Part shown: positions 35,340 through 45,114 of the stretch, piece by piece | Position numbering within the stretch: position 1 is the stretch's first letter | Layout of the letters: every line of letters starts with the position of its first letter | Source of the DNA: CAMTUH01 sp947084935 | GTDB lineage: Bacteria; Pseudomonadota; Gammaproteobacteria; Coxiellales; Coxiellaceae | Reading direction: 5' to 3' | DNA length: 64,000 bases | Assembly: GCA_947084935.1 (NCBI GenBank) | Contig: CAMTUH010000004.1 | Location: 1 to 64,000 of the forward strand | Made by a program: the position numbers and the translations under genes | The notes under the pieces: model-generated | The model's database searches: none | The model's input: the letters and a program-made list of their open reading frames with translations, nothing else | What the model was told of the DNA's origin: nothing

Positions 35340-36397
35340 ACTGCGTGTCGCCCAAGCGCCCACTGCACGTGTTCACGAACCAATGGGGAGGGGTGGTTCT
35401 CCCGGGTTTTTAGTGCCGAAATAGCTTCGAGCGACGTAGGCGCATTTCCCAAGGCAACCGCGATGTTCCGAAGCCACCCTTCATAACCACACCGACGTAA
35501 TGCAGAGCCTTCGGTTTTTGTTAAGTATTCTTGTTCAGTCCATGCAAATAATTCGATGAGCTGGGTGTCATTTAAGCGATGCCGTGGCTGGAAATCTTTT
35601 TCTTTTGTCGGTTTCGCAAAACGATTCCACGGGCAAATGAGCTGACAATCGTCGCAGCCAAAAATGCGATTACCTATTTTAGGGCGCAATTCTTCGGGAA
35701 TAGAGCCTTTATATTCGATGGTTAAGTAGGAAATACAACGGCGCGCATCCAGCTGATAAGGTCCGACGAGTGCTTGCGTGGGGCAAATATCCAGGCAAGC
35801 CGTGCACGATCCGCAATGATTCCGAACGGGTTCATCTACGGGCAAGGGGAGGTCGGTGTAGAGTTCGCCCAAGAAAAACCATGATCCCGCTTCTCGATTT
35901 AAAATCAGCGTATGCTTGCCCATCCAGCCAAGACCATCCTTTTCGGCGATTGGCTTTTCGAGCACGGGAGCACTGTCCACAAAAGCGCGATAACCAAAAG
36001 GGCCTACTGCCGTTTCGATTTTCTGAGCAAACTGCCGTAACCGTTTCCGAATTAATTTATGGTAATCGCGACCCAAGGCATAGTGCGCGATATAAGCTTT
36101 GGTTTTATCTTGTAATGCTTCAAGAGTGCGAGAATCCACTGGAAGATAGTTCATCCGAACAGAAATGATTCGAAGCGTCCCAGGCACCAGTTCCGCGGGG
36201 CGACTCCGCTTCGTGCCGTGCTTGGCTAAGTAAGCCATTTTGCCGTGGTATCCTTTCTTGAGCCACGCTTGCAGTCGTTCCTCGGCGGTGGTTAAATCGA
36301 TGTCCGATATGCCGACTTGCTGGAACCCCAACTCTTCACCCCATTCTTTAATAGAGGCTGAAATTTTGGTAAAATCAATGGCTTGTCGCTTGGGCAT
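35336..36397 (-). CDS. queG: epoxyqueuosine reductase
   Basis: Cobalamin- and Fe-S-dependent enzyme for the last step of queuosine formation in tRNA. Two [4Fe-4S] motifs are intact (CGSCTACLDICP and CDDCQLICPW), with the conserved PVLEKPIAEKDGLGW upstream. Length 353 residues from the ATG at 36397 (MPKRQAIDF). The gene diverges from nnr with a spacer of 32 bases. Its last codons and stop lie in a dispersed palindromic repeat. Confidence 0.94.
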   Translation of the reverse strand: MPKRQAIDFTKISASIKEWGEELGFQQVGISDIDLTTAEERLQAWLKKGYHGKMAYLAKHGTKRSRPAELVPGTLRIISVRMNYLPVDSRTLEALQDKTKAYIAHYALGRDYHKLIRKRLRQFAQKIETAVGPFGYRAFVDSAPVLEKPIAEKDGLGWMGKHTLILNREAGSWFFLGELYTDLPLPVDEPVRNHCGSCTACLDICPTQALVGPYQLDARRCISYLTIEYKGSIPEELRPKIGNRIFGCDDCQLICPWNRFAKPTKEKDFQPRHRLNDTQLIELFAWTEQEYLTKTEGSALRRCGYEGWLRNIAVALGNAPTSLEAISALKTRENHPSPLVREHVQWALGRHAV

Positions 36398-36429
36398 TCT
36401 GTCCGGCGTTGAGTTGAGGTAAGAACTAG

Positions 36430-37908
36430 ATGACCGCATTATATCAGAACAGCCAAATCCGTGAACTCGAGCGTTTGGCGATCGAAACGGGAATCGATGA
36501 ATATCAGCTGATGCTTTCCGCGGGAAAAGCGACTTTTGATGCGCTTATTACCCAGTGGCCCGATGCAAAACAAATCACGATTTGTTGTGGCAAGGGCAAT
36601 AATGGTGGCGATGGCCTCGTCGTGGCTCGTCTCGCACACGAGCACGGCTTAAAAGTTACTGTCTATCTCATCAGCGCATCCGAAAATTTCAAAAGTGCCC
36701 CAGCAAAAGCCGCACAGGCCTGTAAACAACTCAATATTCCCCTGCATCCCTTTCCCAATTCCTTGCATTTTCAAGCCGACGTGATTGTCGATGCCTTATT
36801 GGGCACTGGTCTTTCGGGTGAAGTTCAAGCACCGTACGTCGATATTATTCGAGCGATCAATGCAAGCACTTGTCCGGTGTTGACGCTGGATGTTCCCTCA
36901 GGGGTTGATGCGGATACCGGTTGCGTTGAGAGTGAGGCGGTGAAAGCAAAGACCACCGTGACTTTCATCGGTTACAAGCAAGGCTTATTTACCGGCAAAG
37001 CCCCTGCGCATTGCGGAAAAATTGTTTTAGATCGATTAGGTATTCCAAAAGACGTATTCAAAAAAGTAAAAACGGACACTTCATTATTATCTTGGAGTCG
37101 CATTCGACCGCTGTTGCCGAAGCGATCTCGTGATACGCACAAAGGCAGTTACGGGCACGTACTTGTTATCGGCGGAGATTACGGCATGGGTGGTGCTGTT
37201 CGCATGGCGGCCGAAGCGGCTGCACGCGTGGGTGCGGGACTGGTAAGCGTTGCCACGCGACCGGAACACGTACCGATTGTCAGCGGTTCTCGACCGGAAC
37301 TGATGTGCCACCAAGTAGCGGAGTCTCACGATTTAGACCCACTTCTGGAGCGCGCAAACGTCGTGGTTATTGGCCCGGGCTTAGGAAAAACCGAATGGGC
37401 AATCGCATTGTTAAACAGAGTATTAGAAACGAAACTGAATAAAGTACTGGATGCTGATAGTCTGAATTTACTCGCTCAAAATCCACGAATGGCAGACGAT
37501 TGGATTCTGACCCCTCACCCCGGAGAAGCATCGCGATTGTTGGGTGTTTGTTGCCACGAGGTGCAACGAGATCGTTTTCAAGCCGTTCGATCGTTACAAG
37601 AAAAATACCGCGGTATTATCGTGCTAAAAGGGGCGGGTACTTTACTCAAAGGCAACGGAGAAGAGATTCGCGTGTGTCGCGCCGGTAATCCGGGCATGGC
37701 GAGTGGTGGTATGGGAGATATTCTCAGCGGCGTGATTGGCGGTCTGTTAGCTCAGAAATTAGATTTACAGACGGCAGCGGATGCGGGTGTGTTAATTCAT
37801 TCAATGGCAGCGGATCGTGCGGCAGAAGAAGGCGGTGAGCGCGGATTATTGGCTACGGATTTGTTGCCGCATCTACGCACCTTAGTTAATCCCAACAACG
37901 CTTCATAA
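36430..37908 (+). CDS. nnr: bifunctional NAD(P)H-hydrate epimerase / ADP-dependent dehydratase
   Basis: Repairs hydrated NAD(P)H. The N-terminal YjeF_N epimerase domain (about 1-210; CGKGNNGGDGLVVAR) is fused to the C-terminal carbohydrate-kinase-like dehydratase (about 225-490; GSYGHVLVIGG and GNPGMASGGMGDILSG). Length 492 residues, typical for the fusion. Followed at once by tsaE, the order seen in many gammaproteobacteria. Confidence 0.95.
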   Translation: MTALYQNSQIRELERLAIETGIDEYQLMLSAGKATFDALITQWPDAKQITICCGKGNNGGDGLVVARLAHEHGLKVTVYLISASENFKSAPAKAAQACKQLNIPLHPFPNSLHFQADVIVDALLGTGLSGEVQAPYVDIIRAINASTCPVLTLDVPSGVDADTGCVESEAVKAKTTVTFIGYKQGLFTGKAPAHCGKIVLDRLGIPKDVFKKVKTDTSLLSWSRIRPLLPKRSRDTHKGSYGHVLVIGGDYGMGGAVRMAAEAAARVGAGLVSVATRPEHVPIVSGSRPELMCHQVAESHDLDPLLERANVVVIGPGLGKTEWAIALLNRVLETKLNKVLDADSLNLLAQNPRMADDWILTPHPGEASRLLGVCCHEVQRDRFQAVRSLQEKYRGIIVLKGAGTLLKGNGEEIRVCRAGNPGMASGGMGDILSGVIGGLLAQKLDLQTAADAGVLIHSMAADRAAEEGGERGLLATDLLPHLRTLVNPNNAS

Positions 37909-37910
37909 CC

Positions 37911-38390
37911 TTGAATATTCAAAAAACAAAATACCTCATTAATTCGGAAGAAGAGATGGTACGCTTCGGAGCCGAATTGTCGCGCCGTATTCAGCCGGGC
38001 GCGGTTATCTTTTTTCACGGCGAATTGGGTGCGGGGAAAACGACGCTGATTCGAGGGATACTTCACGGATTGGGTTACACCGGTTTTGTAAAAAGTCCCA
38101 GTTACACGTTAGTTGAATTATACGAGGTTCACGGACTGCAAATCGTGCATGCAGATTTATACCGAATTGAAGACGAGCGTGCGGTTCAGCAGTTAGGGTT
38201 ATCCGATTACTTAGGGAAAAATTCTATTTTATTGATTGAATGGGCAGAAAAAGCAGAAGATTATTTACCGTCACCCACCATACGCTGCACGATTGACATC
38301 CGAAAGGGAACTGTAGCCTCGGTGAGTATTGCGAGCCGAGGAATTAATTTGGAGTTCCTCGGCTCGCAATACTCACCGAGGCTACGTTAA
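37911..38390 (+). CDS. tsaE: tRNA t6A biosynthesis ATPase TsaE, with repeat-derived C-terminus
   Basis: ATPase of the TsaBDE complex that makes N6-threonylcarbamoyladenosine at A37. Walker A GELGAGKTTL, SPSYTLVELY and HADLYRIE are intact. It starts with TTG two bases after nnr; no ATG is available at a suitable place. The last 25 or so residues (from GTVASVSIASRG to SPRLR) are encoded by a palindromic repeat (38313-38385), so the native C-terminus has been replaced. The 159-residue length stays close to normal. Confidence 0.92.
   Translation: MNIQKTKYLINSEEEMVRFGAELSRRIQPGAVIFFHGELGAGKTTLIRGILHGLGYTGFVKSPSYTLVELYEVHGLQIVHADLYRIEDERAVQQLGLSDYLGKNSILLIEWAEKAEDYLPSPTIRCTIDIRKGTVASVSIASRGINLEFLGSQYSPRLR
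38313..38385. repeat. 73-bp palindrome inside the 3' end of tsaE
   Basis: Arms of about 31 bases (38313-38343 and 38355-38385) are exact complements around an 11-base loop, with GTAGCCTCGG and CCGAGGCTAC termini. The termini resemble the GTAGCCTGGG repeats elsewhere in the window. It is read through in frame as the end of TsaE. Confidence 0.9.
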
Positions 38391-38463
38391 GAGCTAAGCT
38401 ATTGCCAAATTAACGTTCAGCTTGTTACTGTGAGTACAGCAATTTTCATTAAGGGATAAACTG

Positions 38464-39699
38464 GTGCGAATGTTTCGGATTGTTTGCTGGTGTTTACTCA
38501 TCGTATGCCCATTCAATGGATTTGGACTCAATCAAATCATTGACTTGCGCGTTTATCCTCATGCGACACATTGTCGCTTGGTCTTTGACACTACCGAGCC
38601 GTCGCGCTATCAGCAGTTTACGCTCAGGAATCCGGATCGCATTGTCGTTGATATCAAGTCTGCACACCTGGTTCGCTATATTGAACGCCCCATGCTTCAC
38701 GGGAGTCCAATCAACGACATCCGAAATGGAAGAAAGGAAAATAATACATTAAGAATTGTTTTTGATCTTAAACATTCAGTAAAAACTCATTTTTTTACCT
38801 TGAAGCCTGATCGAAATAAACCCTACCATCGTTTAGTTATGGATTTATCCTGGGCGCAAGCAGCGACAGTGGCTACCCAGGAAAAGCCTCGCTACCTCAC
38901 GGTGTATGAAGCAAAAGCCGTTGCTGCGAACCCCAAACCGGTGAACAGTGTCGCCACTGTAAAACGTTCACCGAGTATTATTGTAGTGATCGACCCGGGT
39001 CATGGGGGTAGGGATCCGGGCGCCGTCGGACCCGGTGGTGCTCATGAAAAAAACGTGGTAATGAACATCGCGCGTTACGTGGAGCAGAATTTGAATAGGC
39101 AACCGGGGTTTAAAGCCTACCTCACCCGAAAAGGTGATTACTACTTAACACTGAGACAGCGATTAGCCATCGCCCGACAATACGGGGCCGATATGTTTAT
39201 CGCCATTCACGCCGATGCATATTATAAAGATCGAAGCGCGTATGGAGCTTCCGTGTTCGCACTTTCGCAACGAGGGGCGACGAGCGAAGCGGCGCGATGG
39301 CTGGCAAAAAAAGAAAACGAATCCGAATTGATGGGCGGAGTGGACCTGGCGGATAAAACAAATTTACTGAAATCGGTTTTAATTAACTTATCTCAAACAG
39401 CAACCATTCGAGCCAGTTTACGAATTGGGCAACGCATTATTCAATCTTTAGATGATGTGGGACGGCTTCACCACCGACGCGTGGAACAAGCGGCGTTTGT
39501 TGTTTTGAAATCGCCAGATATCCCCTCGCTGCTGGTGGAGACGGGTTTCATTTCCAATCCCAGAGAAGAAAGAAATTTATTAAACCCTGCGTATCAACGG
39601 CGAATTGCATCGGCTATCACACAAGGTATACACTCTTATTTTATTTATCAGCCTCCCCCTGGAACGTGGCTTGCGCAACGGAAATTCCGTATACCTTAA
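38464..39699 (+). CDS. N-acetylmuramoyl-L-alanine amidase with AMIN domain (AmiB/AmiC-like)
   Basis: Periplasmic zinc amidase that cleaves peptidoglycan during cell separation. A signal peptide (about 1-22) precedes an AMIN domain (about 24-125; LRVYPHATHCRLVFDT) and the Amidase_3 domain (about 175-400; VVIDPGHGGRDPGA, IHADAY, LVETGFISNP). Length 411 residues from GTG 38464; ATG 38470 is an equal choice. In many gammaproteobacteria the order tsaE-amidase-mutL-miaA is conserved; here a kinase gene intervenes. No C-terminal LysM. Confidence 0.93.
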   Translation: MRMFRIVCWCLLIVCPFNGFGLNQIIDLRVYPHATHCRLVFDTTEPSRYQQFTLRNPDRIVVDIKSAHLVRYIERPMLHGSPINDIRNGRKENNTLRIVFDLKHSVKTHFFTLKPDRNKPYHRLVMDLSWAQAATVATQEKPRYLTVYEAKAVAANPKPVNSVATVKRSPSIIVVIDPGHGGRDPGAVGPGGAHEKNVVMNIARYVEQNLNRQPGFKAYLTRKGDYYLTLRQRLAIARQYGADMFIAIHADAYYKDRSAYGASVFALSQRGATSEAARWLAKKENESELMGGVDLADKTNLLKSVLINLSQTATIRASLRIGQRIIQSLDDVGRLHHRRVEQAAFVVLKSPDIPSLLVETGFISNPREERNLLNPAYQRRIASAITQGIHSYFIYQPPPGTWLAQRKFRIP

Positions 39700-39734
39700 A
39701 ACATTATACGACGTGGAACATCAGGGAAGTTTTT

Positions 39735-41732
39735 ATGCCGAAAATCCATAAACGTTTGCTCAATAAATTAGGCGATGCTTTTTTTCAATTAGCCGCAAAC
39801 AGCCAAGATGTATTTTGGATTCGATCTGCGGACTTTCAGAAATATATCTATGTCAATTCTGCTTATGAAACTGTGTGGGGCAGATCAAGCCAAAGTTTAT
39901 ACCGAAACCCCGCGGAATGGGTGAATGCAATTACCATCGAGGACCGTGATCGGTTGCGTCAACGACACATGGAATGGTTAACTCAACCAAAAGCAAGTGA
40001 TGTTTATACCGTCAACTATCGTGTCATGGATCAACAAGACGAACCGCATTTTATTGAAGACGTGTGTTATCCCATTTTTGACGGACGCACTTTGCTTGCT
40101 TACGTGGGTGTTGCCAAAGACGTTACCCATCGACAACTGCGATTAAAAGAGTTAGACAACGCTGGTTATTTTTTCCGTTATTTTGTGGAAAAAATTCCAG
40201 GGGTGTTTTGGGTGAAAGGCCACGGCGGTGACAAGCAAGTTTACATCAGTCCCAGTTATGAAAACGTGTGGGGACGCAGTTGCGAAAGTTTGTATAAAGA
40301 TCCAAAATCATGGTTGCAATCGGTTTTACCGGAAGATTTGGAAAACGGAAAAATCGACTTGCATTTTTACAAACAAGGTGATGAAAGACAGCCCCATCAA
40401 AAATACGAATTCCGTTTTCGGATTCAAAAACCCAACGGTGAAATTCGATGGATTAAGGACACGCATTTTTCTATCATGGAAAAGGGGAAACTGCTGGGTT
40501 TTGCCGGAATTGCGGAAGACGTCACGGAAGACGTGCGTCGTGAAAGAGAGTTGCGCGATGCCAAGGAAACTGCCGAACAAGCCAATCGTTCGAAATCCGA
40601 TTTCCTGGCCATGATGAGCCATGAATTACGAACACCATTAAATGCCATTTTAGGTATGACACAAATTTTAAAATCTTCTTCATTAAGCGAAGAACAAAGC
40701 GGTCAACTCGACGTCATTGCTCAAGCGGGACAAAATTTATTGGGACTCCTTAACGATTTGCTGGATTTTGCAAAATTGGAAGTGGGGAAACTTTCGTTTT
40801 CGAGTGATTCGGTGGATCTTAGGGCGTTGACGTCTAAAATTATCGATAACATGTTGCCGTTAGCCGCTAATAGAGACCTTCAACTTAAATTAGATTTATC
40901 GGATAACGTTCCGGAAAAAATTATCGGTGACGCAAAACGAATTCGACAGATATTAGTTAATCTCTTATCCAACGCTATTAAATTTACCGAAAGAGGGTAC
41001 GTTCGCTTGGCAATTAATTGCCCCCAGAAAAATCATCAAAATGCGACGATTTGCTTTACTGTTGAAGACACCGGGATTGGTATCGAAAAAGCAAAATTGC
41101 CTTCCATCTTTAATCGATTTCAGCAGATCGATTCGGTGTATCACCGAAAACACGACGGTGTCGGTCTGGGGTTGTCTATTGTGAAAGAGTTGGTTGAAAA
41201 AATGGGGGGGAACGTTAATGTCAGCAGCGAGGTAGGAGTAGGCTCACAATTCAGCTGTGTTATTCCATTTGTTTTATTAATTGAAGCACATCCTATCCGT
41301 GCCGGACGACGGCCCTTGCTGGAAAGGCAGCCCGCCACAACCATCAATAAAGATCAAGATGCTCATTTCAATATGGACGTATTAGTCGTCGAAGACAATA
41401 TCATCAATCAAAAGATTTCAAAAATTATGTTGGAGCAAATTGGCTGTAACGTTGACATTGCAAATTGTGCTAAAGACGCGATTGAAAAAATGAAGAAAAA
41501 TTATGATCTGGTTTTTATGGATATCGGATTGCCTGATATGGATGGTTTTGAAGCGGTGATGCATATTCGCCGAGGAGAACTGCCGGGCCATCGCGTTCCC
41601 ATCGTTGCCATGACGGCACACGTGTTTGCACACGATCGTGAACGCTGCTTTGATGTGGGCATGGATGAGGTGATGGCGAAGCCTATTATGCGCGATGATT
41701 TGGTGCGGGTTTTGAAGCGTTGGGTGGCATAA
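39735..41732 (+). CDS. cytoplasmic hybrid sensor histidine kinase (PAS-PAS-HisKA-HATPase-REC)
   Basis: Phosphorelay kinase of 665 residues. Two PAS domains (about 22-133 and 143-266, both with a VWGRS segment) are followed by HisKA with the phospho-acceptor H296 in MMSHELRTPLN. HATPase_c (about 395-515) and a receiver domain (about 545-662) with the phosphorylated Asp in FMDIGLPDMDG complete it. No membrane segments or signal peptide, so it senses a cytoplasmic cue. No partner regulator or Hpt protein is encoded nearby. The ATG at 39735 was chosen because the upstream frame overlaps the amidase end. Confidence 0.92.
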   Translation: MPKIHKRLLNKLGDAFFQLAANSQDVFWIRSADFQKYIYVNSAYETVWGRSSQSLYRNPAEWVNAITIEDRDRLRQRHMEWLTQPKASDVYTVNYRVMDQQDEPHFIEDVCYPIFDGRTLLAYVGVAKDVTHRQLRLKELDNAGYFFRYFVEKIPGVFWVKGHGGDKQVYISPSYENVWGRSCESLYKDPKSWLQSVLPEDLENGKIDLHFYKQGDERQPHQKYEFRFRIQKPNGEIRWIKDTHFSIMEKGKLLGFAGIAEDVTEDVRRERELRDAKETAEQANRSKSDFLAMMSHELRTPLNAILGMTQILKSSSLSEEQSGQLDVIAQAGQNLLGLLNDLLDFAKLEVGKLSFSSDSVDLRALTSKIIDNMLPLAANRDLQLKLDLSDNVPEKIIGDAKRIRQILVNLLSNAIKFTERGYVRLAINCPQKNHQNATICFTVEDTGIGIEKAKLPSIFNRFQQIDSVYHRKHDGVGLGLSIVKELVEKMGGNVNVSSEVGVGSQFSCVIPFVLLIEAHPIRAGRRPLLERQPATTINKDQDAHFNMDVLVVEDNIINQKISKIMLEQIGCNVDIANCAKDAIEKMKKNYDLVFMDIGLPDMDGFEAVMHIRRGELPGHRVPIVAMTAHVFAHDRERCFDVGMDEVMAKPIMRDDLVRVLKRWVA

Positions 41733-41742
41733 TTGTGGCGTG

Positions 41743-41833
41743 GCGAACCGAACGGGCCACTTTTCCGGCAATGGCTCGTCGGGCTCCGCCCGACTGCGCT
41801 TTATTTGCCCTCAAAGGAACCCGCTCGGTTCGC
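41743..41833. repeat. palindromic element between the kinase gene and mutL
   Basis: Outer arms 41743-41756 and 41820-41833 are complementary with one mismatch (GCGAACCGAACGGG type). An inner GTCGGGC/GCCCGAC stem lies at about 41778-41793. It starts 11 bases after the kinase stop. Confidence 0.75.
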
Positions 41834-41900
41834 TGGTTAACCTTGCAATAACCCGTAACTGCGATAGCATTAAGCGAAATTTCAATTCGGTACCAAATCT

Positions 41901-43607
41901 ATGCGCATACAGACTCTGGATGAACAAGTAGCGAATCAAATTGCAGCAGGAGAAGTGATCGAGCGTCCAGCTTCTGTGGTGAAAGAACTTATTGAGAATA
42001 GCTTGGATGCGTGTGCAACGCGAATTTGCGTGGACATTCTCAATGGCGGTCATAAACAAATTCAGATCCGGGACGATGGTTGCGGTATTCACGGCGATGA
42101 TTTGCAGTTGGCATTGCGTCGTCATGCGACGAGCAAAATTAAAAACGCACAAGACTTGGATGCCATCGCCACGTTAGGGTTTCGGGGTGAGGCGCTCGCT
42201 AGCGTGGCGGCCGTTTCTCGCATTCAACTTACCTCACGTCAAACACATGCGGAACACGGATTTACTGTAAAAAGTCACGAGGGAACATTATCGAAAGCAA
42301 TTCCTGCTCCGCATCCGGTTGGAACAACGGTGTTGGTGAGAGATCTTTTTTATAATACTCCAGCACGACGGAAATTCTTGCGTACCGCAACGACTGAATT
42401 TCAGCACATTCACCGCGTGATCGAGCGAATGGCATTGGCGGCATTTCCTGTTGGGTTTTCGCTGACGCACAATGAGAAAGCGATTTTCGATTTAAATTCA
42501 GCAACAAATAAATTCGATCAAACGCGTCGCGTCGCTCAGTTACTCGGTGCACCTTTTATCGAATACGCGGTCGAACTTGAATTTGAACGATCGGGAATGA
42601 AATTATTGGGTTGGTTGGCGGAACCCACCTACACGCGCAGCCAGCCGGATGAGCAATATTTTTATATTAACGGGCGATTCATTCGCGATAAATTGGTCAC
42701 GCACGCCTTGCATCAAGCATACCACGACGTGCTGTTTCACGGTCGGTACCCGGCGTACGCCTTATATTTGACTGTTGATCCGGCGTTGTTGGACGTGAAT
42801 GTCCATCCGACCAAGCACGAAGTGCGTTTTCGTGATTCGAGGCTCGTGCACGATTTTATTAAAGGTGCAGTGGCGGAAACGCTAAGAGCCATCAAACCTT
42901 TAGAACAAAAAATTGAGCCGCTAAAAATGCTGTCGGTGCCGGATGTGGTGATGCCACACCATCAAGCGAGTATGCCGTTGATGATTGCGGAAGCTTCAGA
43001 AACCGATACTGGTGAATATTTAGAATATCCCCTGGGTCATGCGATCGCTCAGTTACACGATATTTATATTTTGGCACAAAATAAACGAGGTTTAGTGATT
43101 GTCGACATGCACGCGGCGCACGAACGCATGCTGTATGAAAAAATGAAACGCGAATGGATGTCTGAACAAATGAGCACGCAACCATTGCTGGTCCCGCTCA
43201 CGCTCTCGGTATCACCGGCTGAAATGGAAGCGTATCACACACACGTTGATTTTTTCTCGTTGCTCGGTTTGCAGGTCGATGCGGTAGGTCCAGATACGCT
43301 CGTCGTGAGAAGTCTGCCGACTTTACTCAGCAATAACAGTTTAAAATCGTTGCTGCACGACGTGCTTGCGGATCTGATTACGCAAGAAGGAACGGAGCGT
43401 GTGGAAGAAAATATTCTGCGGGTGTTAGCCACCGTTGCGTGCCACGCTTCAGTTCGCGCTCATCGCCGACTCACTCTTCCAGAAATGGATGCACTACTGC
43501 GTCAAATGGAAAATACGGATCATTCCGGTCATTGTAATCACGGGCGACCCACGTGGAAACAAATTCCCATGGCTGAGTTGGATCGATTTTTCTTACGTGG
43601 TAGATAA
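41901..43607 (+). CDS. mutL: DNA mismatch repair protein MutL
   Basis: Links MutS mismatch recognition to strand incision. N-terminal GHKL ATPase motifs (IAAGEVIERPASVVKELIEN, DDGCGI, GFRGEAL) and the dimerisation C-terminal domain (CHASVRAHRRL, then HCNHGRPTW) are intact. Length 568 residues. Its stop is followed immediately by the miaA start, so they form one transcription unit. Confidence 0.97.
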   Translation: MRIQTLDEQVANQIAAGEVIERPASVVKELIENSLDACATRICVDILNGGHKQIQIRDDGCGIHGDDLQLALRRHATSKIKNAQDLDAIATLGFRGEALASVAAVSRIQLTSRQTHAEHGFTVKSHEGTLSKAIPAPHPVGTTVLVRDLFYNTPARRKFLRTATTEFQHIHRVIERMALAAFPVGFSLTHNEKAIFDLNSATNKFDQTRRVAQLLGAPFIEYAVELEFERSGMKLLGWLAEPTYTRSQPDEQYFYINGRFIRDKLVTHALHQAYHDVLFHGRYPAYALYLTVDPALLDVNVHPTKHEVRFRDSRLVHDFIKGAVAETLRAIKPLEQKIEPLKMLSVPDVVMPHHQASMPLMIAEASETDTGEYLEYPLGHAIAQLHDIYILAQNKRGLVIVDMHAAHERMLYEKMKREWMSEQMSTQPLLVPLTLSVSPAEMEAYHTHVDFFSLLGLQVDAVGPDTLVVRSLPTLLSNNSLKSLLHDVLADLITQEGTERVEENILRVLATVACHASVRAHRRLTLPEMDALLRQMENTDHSGHCNHGRPTWKQIPMAELDRFFLRGR

Positions 43608-44540
43608 ATGAAAAACTCCCCGTTTGTCGTTTGTTTAATGGGTCCCACCGCTAGCGGGAAAACTGCTTTGGCTACGACCTTAGTGGCCGAGTTTCCATTC
43701 GAAATTATCAGCGTGGATTCGGCTATGGTCTATCGTGGAATGGATATTGGTACGGCGAAACCGAACGCACCGGAGCTCTTGAAAACTCCTCATCACCTCA
43801 TTGATCTCTGTGATCCCACGGAGCCCTATTCCGCAGGTCGTTTTTACGAGGATGCGTCGGATACGATAAAAAAAACTCATGAAAAAAATAAAATACCTTT
43901 GTTGGTCGGTGGGACGATGCTGTATTTTCATGTGCTGCAACACGGATTTTCCGATCTGCCCAGCGCTGATGAATCCTTCAGAAAAAAAACGCAACGCGAA
44001 GCAGAAAACAAGGGATGGGAATATTTGCATCAGAAATTAACACGAATTGATCCCGACGCCGCCCAACACATTCATTCCAACGATTCTCAGCGTATTCAGC
44101 GTGCACTGGAAGTCTATTATTTAACGGGACAACCCGTCTCAGTCCTTCAAAAAATGAAGTCGTTTCCACCCATGCCCTATCACTTTATTAATGTGGTGAT
44201 TGCGCCGCACTCACGAGAAGTATTGCATCAACGTATCGCCGATCGATTTGATCACATGTTAGAAAATAGTTTCATTCAAGAAGTTCAGCGGCTTCACGAT
44301 CGAGGTCTCAATCCAAATTTGCCTTCTCTGCGAACGGTGGGTTATCGCCAAGTTTGGGCTTATTTAGAAGGGAAATACGACTATGAAACCATGCGCGCTA
44401 AAGCAATTGCTGCCACGCGCCAGTTGGCGAAACGCCAATTAACGTGGCTCCGCCGTTGGGAAAATGCCGTATGGTTTGATAGTGAGGATGAAAATTTAGT
44501 AAGCTCCGTAATTAATTTTTTGTCACGTAGGTTGGGCTGA
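43608..44540 (+). CDS. miaA: tRNA dimethylallyltransferase
   Basis: Transfers a dimethylallyl group to A37 of tRNAs that read UNN codons. P-loop GPTASGKTAL, DSAMVYRGMDIGTAKP, GGTMLYF and RTVGYRQVW are intact in 310 residues. It follows mutL with no spacing. The final codons and the TGA stop lie in the left arm of a 35-base hairpin. Confidence 0.97.
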   Translation: MKNSPFVVCLMGPTASGKTALATTLVAEFPFEIISVDSAMVYRGMDIGTAKPNAPELLKTPHHLIDLCDPTEPYSAGRFYEDASDTIKKTHEKNKIPLLVGGTMLYFHVLQHGFSDLPSADESFRKKTQREAENKGWEYLHQKLTRIDPDAAQHIHSNDSQRIQRALEVYYLTGQPVSVLQKMKSFPPMPYHFINVVIAPHSREVLHQRIADRFDHMLENSFIQEVQRLHDRGLNPNLPSLRTVGYRQVWAYLEGKYDYETMRAKAIAATRQLAKRQLTWLRRWENAVWFDSEDENLVSSVINFLSRRLG

Positions 44541-44560
44541 GCTTCGAAGCCCAACCTACG
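44526..44560 (+). terminator. hairpin overlapping the miaA stop codon
   Basis: Arms CGTAGGTTGGGCT and AGCCCAACCTACG (13 bases) pair perfectly around a nine-base loop; the miaA stop is at 44538-44540. The right arm is followed by TTACTG and not by a T run, so it may be a repeat element that also acts as a 3' stabiliser or weak terminator. Confidence 0.6.
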
Positions 44561-44584
44561 TTACTGTGGTAGAATTAAAAAATT

Positions 44585-45061
44585 ATGCAACTTTTTATCC
44601 ATATCCCCACACAAACTCTAGTGGTATACGAAAAAGATCGCGAACTTCGGCGTTATCGCGTTTCAACGGCCAGTAAAGGCGTTGGCGAGGTGATCAACAG
44701 CGAGCAAACCCCTCGAGGCTGGCATCAGATTCGAGCAAAGATCGGCAGTGGTCATCCTGCAAATACCGTCTTCGTCGACCGTCGCCCCACCGGGGAAATT
44801 TATACCTTCCAGTTAAAATTAAAGTACCCCCATCGCGATTGGATTTTAACGCGCATCCTTTGGTTAAGTGGATTGGAAGTGGGCAAGAATCGCCTCGGAA
44901 ATGTGGATACGATGAGGCGCTACATTTATATTCACGGATCACCCGATGAAGCCATCATGGGGAAAGTGGGCTCTCGAGGCTGTGTGCGCATGCACAATCA
45001 CGATATTATGGAGCTGTTTGAAATGATCTCCGTCGGAGCTCGAGTCTGCATTGAGGGGTAG
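44585..45061 (+). CDS. L,D-transpeptidase (YkuD domain) family protein
   Basis: Cysteine transpeptidase fold that in exported family members makes 3-3 cross-links or attaches proteins to peptidoglycan. The catalytic pattern is intact: HGSPDE (H117) and SRGCVRM (C133). Length 158 residues, a bare YkuD domain with no signal peptide or membrane helix, so its location is uncertain. A TAGAAT box lies about 10 bases upstream of the ATG. Confidence 0.87.
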   Translation: MQLFIHIPTQTLVVYEKDRELRRYRVSTASKGVGEVINSEQTPRGWHQIRAKIGSGHPANTVFVDRRPTGEIYTFQLKLKYPHRDWILTRILWLSGLEVGKNRLGNVDTMRRYIYIHGSPDEAIMGKVGSRGCVRMHNHDIMELFEMISVGARVCIEG

Positions 45062-45114
45062 GGCGGGGTGTGGTATAAAGCACCATACTTTAGCGATTGG
45101 GGCGGCAAAACGTT

